64,000 bases of DNA from Helicostylum pulchrum (GCA_025677825.1 JAIXMO010000061.1:1-64000), one strand, 5' to 3'; positions 23,630-34,320 are shown, counted from the stretch's first letter. The notes: generated from the sequence alone by a model not told the origin. Made by a program: numbers and translations.

Positions 23630-26557
23630 TTATTTCTGAGTGAACAAAGAGCCTTGAAAGGTTATAGGCCTATTTTGTTGAAGGGGCTGCGATCGCCTAA
23701 AATGATCAAGACTAAGTAAATGTCGCATAGAAGGTCTACCGTGAGGACAATTCCATGGTTGATCAATGTCACCCATATGACCTACAATCTGAAAGAAAAA
23801 AAATGTTCAGAACTTGTACCGAGTTTTTTTAATATTTAGTTTCTTACTTGTGTCATTTGTCTCATATTTAACTTTTGACCAATTCTTACTGCTTTATGAC
23901 AAGCTCTCATTGCAAACATAGCTCTTATACGACTACAACGAACCATCTCTCCAGGGTTTTCGTTAATCAAGAATATAAGTTCGCTAAAATCTAAATTAAA
24001 AATAATGAGATTTTTTACTTGCTAGATTTAAGAAATGGATATGTGTACCTTTTTTATCAAATACAGTATTCTTGCTAACAGGATGTGATACAACTCGAAT
24101 ACGTTTTGTGGGTTCATTATCCGGCAAGATTTCTACCCCAAACCCATTTGCTTTGAATATTTCCAAGTTGTCCATGACAATGTGCTCTTCAGACGCTGTA
24201 AGTTCTAATGCTTGAGGACTACATATAGAATAATTAAGTACTTTTTTCTTCGTTATTAGCGAGGAAGGTTTACCTAAGTAATTTTTGAGTTTCTATACGA
24301 GTTATTTCCTGTAAAGTTTCGAAATTATATTTTTCATCTGACGCGTGTTGATCTATAATATATAAATCTTTATCGTCTAAAGAAGCAATGATAAACCCAA
24401 GATTGAATTGGCCCAGAACTTTCATTCTAGCAAAATCTGGTTTATGTATCACCCGACTTAAGGCCTCTGTAGCAATTTCATTGTCTACTGTATTTTGAAT
24501 ACTTGCATTTTTCAACGTAGTCAGTTCAACGGAAGTAGCAGAGGAAGGTGTTTCATCGACTGCAGTAGCTTTCTTTAACAGTTGTAACATATTAGACATG
24601 TTGGAAGAAATCTTTAATGACTTTCCCTCTGTATTCCAGAACCCGCCAGTGGATTTTATTCCTACATAGACTGGTTCTTGTTCTTCACTTTCCATATCTG
24701 TATCTACTTGACTTTCGTCCTCTTCGTGCTCTTCGTCTTTATAGTCGTGGATATTATTTTCAGTTACATCTACTTCCATTGTTTCAATTTCTAAGGCTTC
24801 GTCTTCGACAGCCTCTTCAGTTCTAGGCTTTTTAATTATAAAATCTAAAAGTGAACTTGTAGTTGACGCAGGTCTTTTTACAGACGAAATACTATTTTTA
24901 CTAGTGCCTCTACTGCTCGGTATAAACGAGCCAAGACCACTACTTCTAGTAGTAGTACTACTTGAGCCTCTGCCTAAACTTGTATTATTAAATACTTTTG
25001 TTGCAGTGAAATTGCGTTCTAAACGATTACTCGAGGACGTAGTAGGATTATCGATGCGTTCTCTACGTTTTAATCCTGCTTCTGTACTCAAAGTACTGTT
25101 TGCTGATGTAGGAATTACATCAGAATCGCTTGTTAAATTAGAATTGTCGTTGTTTACGGCACTGATAGGCTTTGTAAGGGAGTTTTCGGACATGAGCGAA
25201 TTTACTTGAAATGTAGATCTGCTTGGTTCTAATTGTTCTTTTAACTGTTCTAAAATCGCCTCTGCAATTTTACCCTCGTTATGAATAAAAATCGTTCTTT
25301 TATCAGGGCTGACATTAACATCGTATGTATCGGTGGGTATTTTTAAGTTTGCAATAATCACTGGGTATTGATTTGAGATGAATGTACGATAAATCTCATT
25401 TAGAGATTTTGACAACTACATGTAAAAGTTTAGTATACGAAAAATTAGAAAATACATGTTTATAATTTCTTTTACTTTTTGGAGTGCACATGGTCTACCA
25501 TTGACATAAAAGTATTGTCGATCCGTACTACTTCTTCCAATCCCCCATTCTGGTTTTGATATATAACCTTCGATACTTCCTTCGCCAACAATTGATTCAA
25601 GGTCTACCTTAAATGGTAATACTTGTGATGCAAGCTTTGAGCCAAATACATTGGAAATATTGTTAACAATATCTTTGTTTCCGCTTGTAGACATTAGTCT
25701 GGTACTAGGTCTATAATAAAGGTTAGTACGCAGAAAAAAAACAAGTATGTCTTCTTATTACTTTTTGTCAATATCGTTTGATACAGATATACGTATGCCG
25801 GTAGAAATAATTGAATATGCTTGAATAATCGTTAATGCCTTTGCAAATTCTCGCTTAATATTTCGTTTGAATTCTTGTTGACGTACTGGTAAAGAGTGAA
25901 ATATATTTGACAATTGTAAAGTAGTTCCAACCTTTTTTTAGAAACAAAAAAATCCAGTCAGTACTTGTCTCATACATTCACGGTTAAAAATTAAACTAAC
26001 GGAACGAGCAATGGGTGTTTTGGAAGTGAGAGTGCCGTTCATATCAAACTCTAATTTAAATCCCATTGGGGCTTGGTCTTTCGTAGCTGTAGTCACAGTT
26101 AAATTACAAAGGGCACATAACGAACTAAGCGCTTCTCCACGGAAGCCAAAGGTCAATACCTTTTCCAAATCTTCAAAGGTACTTAGCTTTGAAGTATAGT
26201 GCTTAAGAGCTATGAAAAATTCATATTAAAAAAAGAATCGTTTTAAAAAAAGGCAGCTCTTTATTACCAAGAGATTCGTAGTTTGAAGGATCAACACCTG
26301 ATCCATTGTCAATTACTTCAAAACCTACAAGACCATTATTGTGAAATCTAACATCTACTTGTTGTCTGAGTACACAAATGAACAGTTCAAAAAAAAAAAA
26401 AAAACTACATGGTTTTTTTCTTACCAACTGAAGTGGCACCTGCGTCAATACTATTTTCTACTAGTTCTTTTACAGCAGTAGCCAAGTCAAGTACTACCTG
26501 ACCTGAACAAATTTTGTGGACTGACTGCTTATCAATAGCGTTTATTTGAGAGGTCAT
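23630..26557 (-). CDS. PMS1: DNA mismatch repair endonuclease PMS1/PMS2 (MutL alpha subunit)
   Basis: It partners with Mlh1 to nick the daughter strand in mismatch repair. Nine exons (26557-26425, 26354-26268, 26209-26001, 25931-25762, 25710-25476, 25415-24274, 24218-24049, 23990-23848, 23788-23630) join in frame to 815 aa. The GHKL ATPase is seen in [18 protein letters not shown] and [11 protein letters not shown], and the MutL transducer in YFYVNGRPC and NVSPDKR. A long Ser/acidic linker follows (~residues 320-610). The C-terminal endonuclease motif [12 protein letters not shown] matches DQHA(x)2E(x)4E, with the AMRACHKAV and CPHGRP motifs. These make it the yeast Pms1 / human PMS2 type rather than Mlh1 or Mlh3-lacking forms. 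The first intron acceptor was chosen (TAG|ATG) to give GATSVDVRF. ALG5 ends 85 bp upstream. Confidence 0.95.
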
Positions 26558-26641
26558 ATTATTTAACAGCAAAAGGTAAAAAGTGTCAGCGCGCAGAAAT
26601 AAAAAAAAAAGGCCTGGGTTTTAAGCGCGACGCTGTTTACT

Positions 26642-27790
26642 TTAATTAGATTTGACAGTCCAGAAGCCAAGAACATAATTAAGTCTAATAAGAAATAAGT
26701 CAATAGCCATCTTCATTGAATCCATCATTAAGTTGACTTTAGAGCCATCAATCTCGTGCCAAGTAACTTGAACTTCAGAGATAGGCATTTTGCTAATTTG
26801 TGCAATCATAAGACATTCAATATCAAAGATCCATCGTTCGACGTGCATATTTGAGAAAATAATTCGAGCAGATTTACGCGTAAATAATTTGAATCCACAT
26901 TGTGTATCTTCAATACCACGAATACCAAGTACATAAACCAATAAATGAAATCCACGCATCAAGAAGTTTCTTATAAATGAACGCTAATTTAAACAAGATC
27001 AGTATCTTCTTCTTTTACCTCACTTATTTTTTTTTCTTACCTTAACAACAGCTTCTGTAGTTACTAAATGAGATCTTGATCCAATGGCAACACCTTGACC
27101 GTTCTTTTCAATCATCTTAATTTCTTCAACGAGCTTACCAAGGTCCGAAAATTGTGTTGCACCGTCTGCATCTACCATAAGACATAATTCACCACGTGCA
27201 GCCAATATACCCTAATTTTTTTTTTACAAGTACAAGAATGGGTCAATATCATTCTTTAGTTCTAATTGATTCCTATCAACTTACTTGAGTAACAGCCCCA
27301 CCTTTTCCTCTGTTTTTTTCTAAAGCAAGAACACGCATATCAACTTCAGGTACAGTCTTTGCAAATTTTAAGGCAACATCGATAGTGTCATCTCTACTAC
27401 CATCATCAACAAGGATAATTTCGTAGGTGTAGTTATTATCGCTCTTCTTTTGAGACTCTAAATATTTTACAGTTTCCTTCAACATGGTAGGTAACCTTTT
27501 ACTTTCATCGAATGCAGGAACGATGACTGACAACTTTATACTGGCCTCGTCGAATATACTAGGTAATAAGTGTTTATCTTTTGATTTAGCGTCAATATAG
27601 TATTTTTCCTTTTCTGTTCTTTCTCTAGGCTTTGGTGAGAACATTATTAAGAAACCAATAACCTGATATAAAAAAAAACAGTTGAGGATTTTTAAGATAA
27701 AACTTGAATGTGTTTCACACAGGAATTTTAGTAACTTACTGCTGCTATGGCAGTTGTTGTAACCGCAGAAATAAAATATAAGAGTGACAT
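26642..27790 (-). CDS. ALG5: Dolichyl-phosphate beta-glucosyltransferase
   Basis: It transfers glucose from UDP-Glc to dolichyl phosphate at the ER, supplying the donor for the last glucoses of the N-glycan precursor. Exons 27790-27740, 27662-27285, 27211-27041 and 26983-26642 (all phase 0) give 313 aa, the family's normal size. An N-terminal membrane segment (residues ~3-27) is followed by a GT2 domain: [25 protein letters not shown], and the metal-binding DADGAT. The [10 protein letters not shown] and [11 protein letters not shown] stretches are characteristic of ALG5 and distinguish it from the Dpm1 mannosyltransferase. Confidence 0.95.
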
Positions 27791-29075
27791 AAATAGGAGG
27801 AGGAGGTTCTTTACAAAGTATTAGAACGAGGTAAAACAAAAACGTATATTAAAAAAAGCTAAAAGTGAGTTTCTTTTTCTATTTTTATTTAATTCGGACT
27901 TGGGGGAAGTGTGAGTTTTCAATTCTCAATTGGCCGCTTTTCTCAGTAGCCAATTGGTAGTGGTTGTACCGGGATTCCAATAATCTTGTAATAAAAACTT
28001 ATATCTTGACTAAATATATATCCAACAATAAAAATACTGCACAATTAGTTCTTTGGTGCTTATTCCAAGTAGTGAAAATATAATATAGTTCTCTAATACA
28101 TATATAAATAAATAAAGTCTCATAAGTAATGTAATTAAAAGTAAATTGGTTCAGTATACTTAACAAACTATTTGACGAGTAAAAAAAACAATGCCACCAG
28201 TTAAGAGAATGACTCAAACAAAGAACATTTCACTATTTTTACGCCCAACCATATTAATATAACTGTATAATATATATGAGTTTCTTTCTAATCATCCCTC
28301 TGTTGTTACACTCTAAAATGTATCGTTGTCTTTTCTTTGTAATAAGAGCAGTTCTATCAACTTTTAAAAAAATATTTAAACTCAAAGTTTGAGAAGGGTT
28401 GAATACGAAGGAATTATTTGTGCAGAATATATAAGATATCCAAATCTGGAAAAGATTTTTTTGGAAACAAAACCAGGAGTGGTTTTTTCTTGATAACAAA
28501 TCTATGAAAGATTTTTTTTGTCCATAAGAATACCGTATGCATTGTAATAATCAGAAGATGAAAGGCCTCGACGCTCCAATTCAAATTATATTTTCTTGAA
28601 GGCGAGTTTCACCAGGAATAAACTTACAATACGGAGTAACCATTTTGGCAGTATCCGAATTACTTTATGATTGTAAGTTGACTCTTGCTCCGATATTTCA
28701 GACGATTTATAAACTTGAGTGACACTTGGTGAAAAGAATAAAATCAATATACGTAACTAAAAGTAATAAGAAACACAACTTATAATATCATAAAGGATTC
28801 ATAACAGAACGTAAGAGTAGGATCTTTTGTAATTTTAACACGTAAAGCATTCCTCAACAACAAAGGGTGACATTTATCAATATCATCATTCTATCACAAA
28901 AATGTTGGTCATTAGTCGAAGTACAGTTTTTTTTACCAGCTTACCAAAGTGTCGAGCCATGGCCCTCTCTCCAAGCCTACGGTTGGAAAAAGGGTATTTT
29001 AGCCTATCATAAAGCTTGAATAAACGACAGGCATATAAGAACGAAGATTTATTTACACATTATTAGTGCTATAAG
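27791..29075. other. Intergenic, no gene seen
   Basis: About 1.3 kb of AT-rich sequence. A minus-strand open frame at 28254-28499 is short and of low-information composition. No RNA gene was recognised. Confidence 0.5.
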
Positions 29076-29139
29076 GTGAATACAAGTGTACGTAAAAATG
29101 ATGAAATAGATCATCAGCCCAAGATGTATTTATTTGTCA

Positions 29140-29255
29140 TTTTTTTTAGAAAAGATAAATCACCTTTCTTTATCTTTTTTTTACAGTGCATACCACCCCG
29201 TAAGTATTTTTTTTTTATATGTGTATACTTTTTAATGAAGTTAATAATATATTCA
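29140..29255 (+). repeat. Duplicated 5' segment, copy B (similar to 13928-14045)
   Basis: This is the partner of the segment at 13928-14045, with the same core (GATAAATCACCTTTCTT), pyrimidine tract, candidate mini-exon and following donor. Here the position equivalent to the ATG reads GTG (GTGCATACCACC). It lies upstream of another degraded coding locus. Confidence 0.55.
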
Positions 29256-29304
29256 CTAATATTTTATCAAAAAATAGATTATGTAATAATATCAACATCA
29301 ACCT

Positions 29305-29305
<1 letters not shown>

Positions 29306-29343
<38 letters not shown>

Positions 29344-29345
29344 TA
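29306..29345 (+). repeat. CAG microsatellite
   Basis: About a dozen CAG units run into CAATAG/CAG variants. Depending on frame it reads as poly-Ala, poly-Ser or poly-Gln with an early stop. It sits inside the degraded locus and is not clearly translated. Confidence 0.8.
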
Positions 29346-29428
29346 GCAATAGCAGCGACAGAAACAGAGGTCGCGACTACTCCTACTACTAGCACTATAG
29401 GATCTTAAGCAACCCATCTGTCTTGTGA

Positions 29429-30208
29429 TATGTCCAATTTGAGCCAGGTAATGGTTATTCGGCACGAACACAGCGACAAATATACGCTTTTCAAGTATCT
29501 CGTTCTTCAGGAAATTATGCCAGCTATTGAAACACTTATTATACAAAAATATAAAAAGGTAATTTAATCTTCTCCTTTCTTTTTGTTTTTTGTTTTTTTT
29601 TGTCAACTTACTATTACTACGTTTAGGTATGCATAATTTTCATTTTTTGTTTTGTTTTGTTTCAACTGATATCCTTTTTCATTTTTTCTTTAAAGATTCC
29701 CACTTGAGATATGGGAGATAACATCGCACTACTAAAAAATCGAGGGCCTCTTCTCTCTCTCAAATGCATCCAAAGAGTGCTACCAAATCGTCAACAATTT
29801 GAAAATTTGGTTTAAGATTGTAAAAAAAAATGAAAGTTAAAAAACAGCCCTTCTCCAATTTCAATCGATTGTTTTGGTGTGTATACACCTAACCCAAGAC
29901 AAAATGTATTAAACGTTTATCATAACGACTTTAATTATAAAGTACGCGCTTGTACCATATGTCGCAGACATTATTTTGAGCTTAATCCCGAAGAGCTGCA
30001 TTATAAATTTGAAGCCGCATGGTTTACAGCGAAAGAATTAAAAGACGTATTGAAACTTGTACCGCACCTCAACCATCGATCGAATCAACAGATTGTAGTA
30101 TATGACGGCAAGGAATATTTAAAAACTGCTTTAAATTTCCATGGTGGTTACGTTGGATTATTGCATGTATCAAAAACATTCGAACGTGGATTTAATATGT
30201 CCAAATAA
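29429..30208 (+). pseudogene. Probable decayed or mis-spliced gene, family unknown
   Basis: Three protein-like blocks follow one another. Block 1 starts at an ATG near 29429 (MSNLSQVMVIRHEHSD...) and runs 44 codons to a donor (AAAAAG|GTAATT). Block 2, about 29707-29814, reads MGDNIALLKNRGP...FENLV, then meets a stop. Block 3, 29834-30208, contains [16 protein letters not shown] and ends [13 protein letters not shown], with no ATG of its own. The blocks have non-random composition but no clean splice joins give one frame. Block 3 has a faint look of the C-terminal helix-rich module seen in XPA-like proteins (T/C-x-A/R-x-x-Y-x-L), but that is weak. A gene with non-canonical introns remains possible. 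Confidence 0.4.
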
Positions 30209-30225
30209 ATCAACATTCTTAACTT

Positions 30226-30269
30226 AGAGCACCTACCGTGGTAAATTTTATGCCCGCGGTAGGTGCTCT
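30226..30269. repeat. Perfect 12-13-bp stem hairpin
   Basis: GAGCACCTACCG (30227-30238) and CGGTAGGTGCTC (30257-30268) pair exactly, with one more A-T pair outside and an 18-nt loop. The GC-rich stem stands out from its surroundings. It starts 18 bp after the stop at 30208, so it could be a 3'-UTR element, a terminator-like fold or a small mobile-element relic. Confidence 0.7.
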
Positions 30270-30568
30270 TAATAGACATTACCTATCAAAATACTATCGA
30301 CATTTTTAAGAAACATGGTCCAATTACACAATTCGTCAGAACCGAAGAGTTTTTATTTGTAGTAAGCTATTTTTAATCAATTATGATGCTAACACTGTGC
30401 TAGTATACTAGCTATATATACCTAGGATATACTAACAAACACCTCCTATGATAACATACTTAAGCATGTTAATACTACTATGCTTAAAGATGAACAACTG
30501 GTAGCAAGAAAAATATATTGATTCTTACTTTATTTTATTATCAATAAAGAGTTAAATATATCCATTTC

Positions 30569-30597
30569 GACAGCTCAATTATTTTACGGGAGCTGTC
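30569..30597. repeat. 8-bp stem hairpin
   Basis: GACAGCTC (30569-30576) and GAGCTGTC (30590-30597) pair exactly across a 13-nt AT-rich loop. It is the second strong hairpin within 400 bp; no T-tract follows directly. Confidence 0.55.
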
Positions 30598-30769
30598 TTA
30601 TTTAGTACTTCTTTAAAAGAACTGGTTTAAATAGTAGGTTTTATAAGGGATTTTTTATTCAGTGTAAAGTTTATTTTTTTCAAATCACATGACAATATAT
30701 TTCTCAAAAAAACAGCATGACAGCATATTTTTCAGATTTTATTTATTATTTTTCGTTTTTATTTTATAA

Positions 30770-30886
30770 AAAAAAAAGTGCTCCGAAGAGCTTCCTTCTC
30801 AGAGATTTAGTGTCATCCTTGTGCAGGGGCCATGCTAATCTTCTCTGTATTGTTCCAATTTTCATAAGTGTCAGTGGTCCGAAGAC
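30770..30886 (-). ncRNA. U6: U6 spliceosomal snRNA
   Basis: Read on the minus strand, the gene starts with GTCTTCGGAC, a UUCG-capped 5' stem-loop. It then has the conserved core AAAATTGGAACAATACAG, the ACAGAGA box, AGATTAGCATGGCCCC, the AGC triad and GCACAAGGATGACAC of the internal stem-loop. The 3' part ends in a GCTC-TTCG-GAGC hairpin directly before a T10 run, as expected for a Pol III terminator. No intron is present. A minus-strand TATA-like element CTATAAAAAGG lies at 30944-30934, 48-58 bp from the proposed 5' end, so the exact 5' end is approximate. The many GT-AG introns in the window are substrates of the spliceosome whose core this RNA forms. Confidence 0.95.
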
Positions 30887-30933
30887 TTGACGAAGAGAAA
30901 AAAAGAAAAAAAAAAAAAAACCAGAAAAAGTGT

Positions 30934-30944
30934 CCTTTTTATAG
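30934..30944 (-). promoter_or_regulatory. TATA-like element of the U6 gene
   Basis: CTATAAAAAGG on the minus strand upstream of U6. Fungal U6 genes normally use an upstream TATA box. The ~50-bp spacing is longer than usual, so either the true 5' end is further upstream or another site is used. Confidence 0.45.
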
Positions 30945-31404
30945 TTTTTTTTTCACCTCCATCCGCAGCATTCACGTTACTTTCTTACGTCAATAGGTCA
31001 CTTGACTTACCAGAAATCTCATTGGCAATTAATCAGCTCAAGTGTACTAATCTATCCTTCTTGGCGACCTGGAAGTATGTACAACCAAGTTGTGGTATTT
31101 ATTTTCTTCGAAAAAAGTTTTTTTTTTTTATATTAATTTGCATGTACACGTAGCGGAGACTATGAAAAAGCGAGATATCGTAATTTAAAGGTTTGTTTAG
31201 AATTCAAAAATAGCGTTTTCATTCAATATAAAAGTTTAAGGCTTACACAGGGGATTGAAAATCTGACAATAATAAAACGACCATGTTCATCTCATTCTTT
31301 TCCTTATGTCACGCCGCTAACAATATTTAAAAGGAAACCAAAAAACCGCTCGATCAAAGACTAGAGTATTTTCAGAGTAAATTAAGAGTTTTTTAATTAT
31401 AGTG

Positions 31405-31525
31405 ATGCGTGTAACAGATCGTTGAAGCAATAGAACGATATCACAAACATATACCTTGAAAATTTTCGACGCTATCGTGCGTTGGGATATCTTCAACGAT
31501 CGGTATAATCACGCGTTGAAACTAC
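31405..31525. repeat. Imperfect inverted repeat
   Basis: AGATCGTTGAAG (about 31417-31428) and its partner CTTCAACGATC (about 31491-31501) pair over 11 bp. Outside them GCGTGTAACAG faces a related GCGTGATTATACC on the other arm, extending the symmetry to ~25 bp per arm. The centre is about 60 nt. No coding content. Confidence 0.5.
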
Positions 31526-32732
31526 TATCTCTACTTCTGACCGATTCTTAATTTTTGCACTGTTGGTGTTTTTCATAAAGAGTCACGCCAGTAAAGGGAA
31601 AAAGTGAGTGCTGTCAAAATGGAACAAATTCATGTGTATTTGGGGGTATCAATAAAAGGAAAAGAAACCTTCTTTTTTAAAAAGGGGGGTTTTATTGTTT
31701 CACAAATAACAAAGAGTATTTTTTTTAGTAAACTTCTCTATTATAAACACTCTGCCACACTAAAAAAAACAGACTAGATTAGACTTTATAATTACTTGGA
31801 TGTTTCCCAACCCTCTTTAACCTCATTACAGACTACCTCACAAAATCATAGATATATTTACCTGTAATGTTCTTGAGAAAAAAAAAGTCGCTAAATCTCT
31901 GACAAATTATTATGCAGCCTGCTATCAAATTGCCGATTTTACCAAGTTTATTTTCTTGATAGGCTATAACAGCTGATTTTACCAGGTAAATAGTTAAATA
32001 TCACGCTACGCACTCATACTAATAGTAAGATTTATGCATTCTTTTTTTATATATCTGATACTTAATATCTTTGTTTTTTGTGGGCGGATACGTGAATAGA
32101 TTTTATTATAGACTTTATAATTACAATAAAACTCCATGTCATTATTATAAACACTTTTATTATTCAACCTGATGGTGTCTTACTTCTTGTACGTGTATAT
32201 TCGTTTGTTCCCCCCGTTTTTATTATTCGTAAAAACACGCGCACTCCCTTTCATTATAGAATCATACTACGTTATAAACATTTTACTCCTTATTTTTATT
32301 CTAGAGTAACAACAGATCGATATACCAGTAATACTAGAAAACAAAAAGTACAGGAGTAAAGGATACTCAAGACGTGCAATACGATTGGAAAGCACACTAA
32401 TATATGCATGGTTTGGCTTCAATCTTTTATTATTGTTACGAAAATCAGCTTTTTTGAGGTAAAATGTTGTTATACCAAAGTAGATCTTTTTTTAGGTAAC
32501 CAAGAGATCTTCACTACAAATAAACAAACAAACGAGTGACGCATAAAGAAAATAAAAATTTACAGGAGAGAACAGACACTATTCGGCTTTACCTATCTCC
32601 TGTATGCAAGAGCTGAACTGTAAAAAAAAAAGAAGATACATATATAAAAAGAGATTGAGAAACCATGTCTTCTTTCTTTTTTTTTGTTCTTACAGATACA
32701 TTTTAAAACTTTCTAGAATAACATAATATAAA
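31526..32732. other. Intergenic upstream of the secreted-protein gene
   Basis: AT-rich, no convincing gene. TATATAAAAA at 32641-32650, ~90 bp before the next ATG, is a plausible TATA box for that gene. Confidence 0.45.
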
Positions 32733-33248
32733 ATGCGTACTACTGCTTTCATTACATTGGCTGTTGCTTGCTTACTACTCAGCACATCTGCAGATGCACG
32801 AGTCATTGAAAAGAGAGGAGGAATTCTTCCTTTAGGCGGTGACGGTGGTCGTGGTGGCACTGGTGGAGATGGTGGTAAAGGTGGTGATTCTTATGGCGCC
32901 GGAGCTGCAGCTCCTGGCGGCGGTGGTGCTCCAGGTGGAGCTGGTGGAGTTGGCGGTGCTGCTAATTTACCTTTATCTAATACAAATTTACCTGCTTTAC
33001 CAGATGTCGGCGGTATAGCTACTGGATTACTCGGTGGTAAAAAACCCAAAAAAAGAAGATTACCTGTACGTCGTAGATTAGCTGCTCGCGCAGGTGCTGT
33101 CACATCAGAAGGCAAGGACCAGGCTCAAGGTGCTGCGAATACAGGCAAGAAAGCATCGGGTCTTTTAGGAAAAATCCCAGCCGGGCCTCGTTTTCCAGTT
33201 AAAGACATTACAGATAAGCTTTCACTTGGAAAACGTGCAGATGTTTAA
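32733..33248 (+). CDS. Small secreted glycine-rich protein with dibasic processing sites
   Basis: Single-exon gene, 171 aa. Residues 1-22 are a clear signal peptide (hydrophobic core then SADA-R). EKR at ~25-27 looks like a Kex2-type cleavage site, giving a mature N-terminus GGILPL. Residues ~35-78 are a Gly/Ala-rich low-complexity stretch. Further basic clusters lie at KKPKKRR (~103-109) and RRR (~112-114), and LGKR-ADV ends the protein, so a last dibasic site would release only three residues. There are no cysteine pairs outside the signal peptide. No family is recognised. It may be a cell-wall protein, a secreted effector or a propeptide. It lies next to repeats, as fast-evolving secreted genes often do. 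Confidence 0.8.
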   Translation: MRTTAFITLAVACLLLSTSADARVIEKRGGILPLGGDGGRGGTGGDGGKGGDSYGAGAAAPGGGGAPGGAGGVGGAANLPLSNTNLPALPDVGGIATGLLGGKKPKKRRLPVRRRLAARAGAVTSEGKDQAQGAANTGKKASGLLGKIPAGPRFPVKDITDKLSLGKRADV

Positions 33249-33487
33249 CTAACTGGACTTGTTTAATTTGATTATATAACAACTATTTTAAAATAAAAGA
33301 TTTTTTTTAAAGAGATTAATCAAAAGGGCTTTTTATTATAATGTCAAAGTGTCATCGGAATATAAATTTTTTCCTTTACATTTGATCTTGTACAGAAAAC
33401 TACTCGAAACGTCATGTCAAATGTACAATAAGGGCAAGGAAAAAAAACATATTCCATTTCCAACTAAATTCTTCTTTTTTTTACAAC

Positions 33488-33711
33488 TACTTCTGAAAAG
33501 AAAAAAGCTCACTGAGATACCTTAGTTTAAATAATCGCTCACATAAGAAATCACTGCTAAAATTAGCAGCTATAATAAATATTGGTTTTTATTTTTTCAA
33601 GAAACAGGAAACGTTTTTGGACCCAAGTTTTTTAATACAGAAAAGTTTTTTTAACTATATTTTCAATAAAAAAAATTAAAAACAAACTTTTTTGTTTTTT
33701 TTTTTCGACTT
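33488..33711 (+). repeat. Dispersed repeat, copy 1 (direct partner at 63807-64000)
   Basis: The sequence from ACTTCTGAAAAGAAAAAAGCTC onward aligns closely with 63807-64000 on the same strand. Shared segments include CTGAGATACC, GTTTAAATAATC, CTCACATAAGAAATCACTG and TATAATAAATATT. It runs directly into the foldback element at 33712, and the other copy likewise reaches CATTT at the window edge, so both probably belong to one longer repeat family. Confidence 0.8.
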
Positions 33712-34320
33712 TCATTTTTGTGGATCAACCCCTTTTGTGTTTTTGCGGTTATTTTACCATTACTCCTAGTTCAACTTGCTACTCTTTGTGGAAAAAACAT
33801 GTATAGAATAGAAATAGTTTAGACGCTTCTAATCCATTTTAAATCATACTTCTAATGTAAAAACTGAAAGAGTAATCGTTGTTTTAGACGTTTTTTTTTT
33901 TTGGTAAAAAAATACACTTTTTTAGTGTAGCATTGCGTAACCATTTTTAGAGCTTCGCGATTACATAAAATATAGTTTTTTATTACCGTGTTTAGTTATA
34001 GCACCGAATGTAGATATTTAAAAACCATATATTGGACGTTTATAAATAAAAGTGCTATATTCAAAACTGGGCGAGAAAACACGCTTTAGAGAAATCGCCA
34101 TTTTAAGGACCGCTTAACTCAAATTTTAGCGGAAAAAAAAACGTCCAAAACGGTGATTATTCGGTCAGTGTTTTTAGTAAAAATATGACTTTAGGTGGAT
34201 TAGATGCGCTTAAAAGAGCTTTTTATTATTATTAATTTTTCCACAAATAAAGGCAAAGTAGATGTTGAGTAATATGTAAATAACCACAAAAACACAAAAG
34301 GGGTTGTCCCCCAAAAATGA
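33712..34320. mobile_element. Foldback / MITE-like element with ~220-bp inverted arms
   Basis: The left arm from 33712 (TCATTTTTGTGGATCAACCC, CTTTTGTGTTTTTGCGGTTA) matches the reverse complement of the right arm ending at 34320 (TCATTTTTGGGGGACAACCC, CTTTTGTGTTTTTGTGGTTA). The match continues inward with gaps: TTTGTGGAAAAA, TCTAATCCA, TCATA-TTT, TAATC-GTTTT-GACGTTTTTTTTT. Only ~170 bp in the centre is unpaired. There is no ORF, so it would be non-autonomous. Target-site duplications were not identified. A possible outer terminus (TACTTCT-A-rich) occurs at 33488 and inverted near 34513, so the full element may be ~1 kb. Confidence 0.7.

Noticed and set aside
29304..29606. Minus-strand open frame with poly-Cys
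   Set aside because: Frame shadow of the CAG microsatellite.
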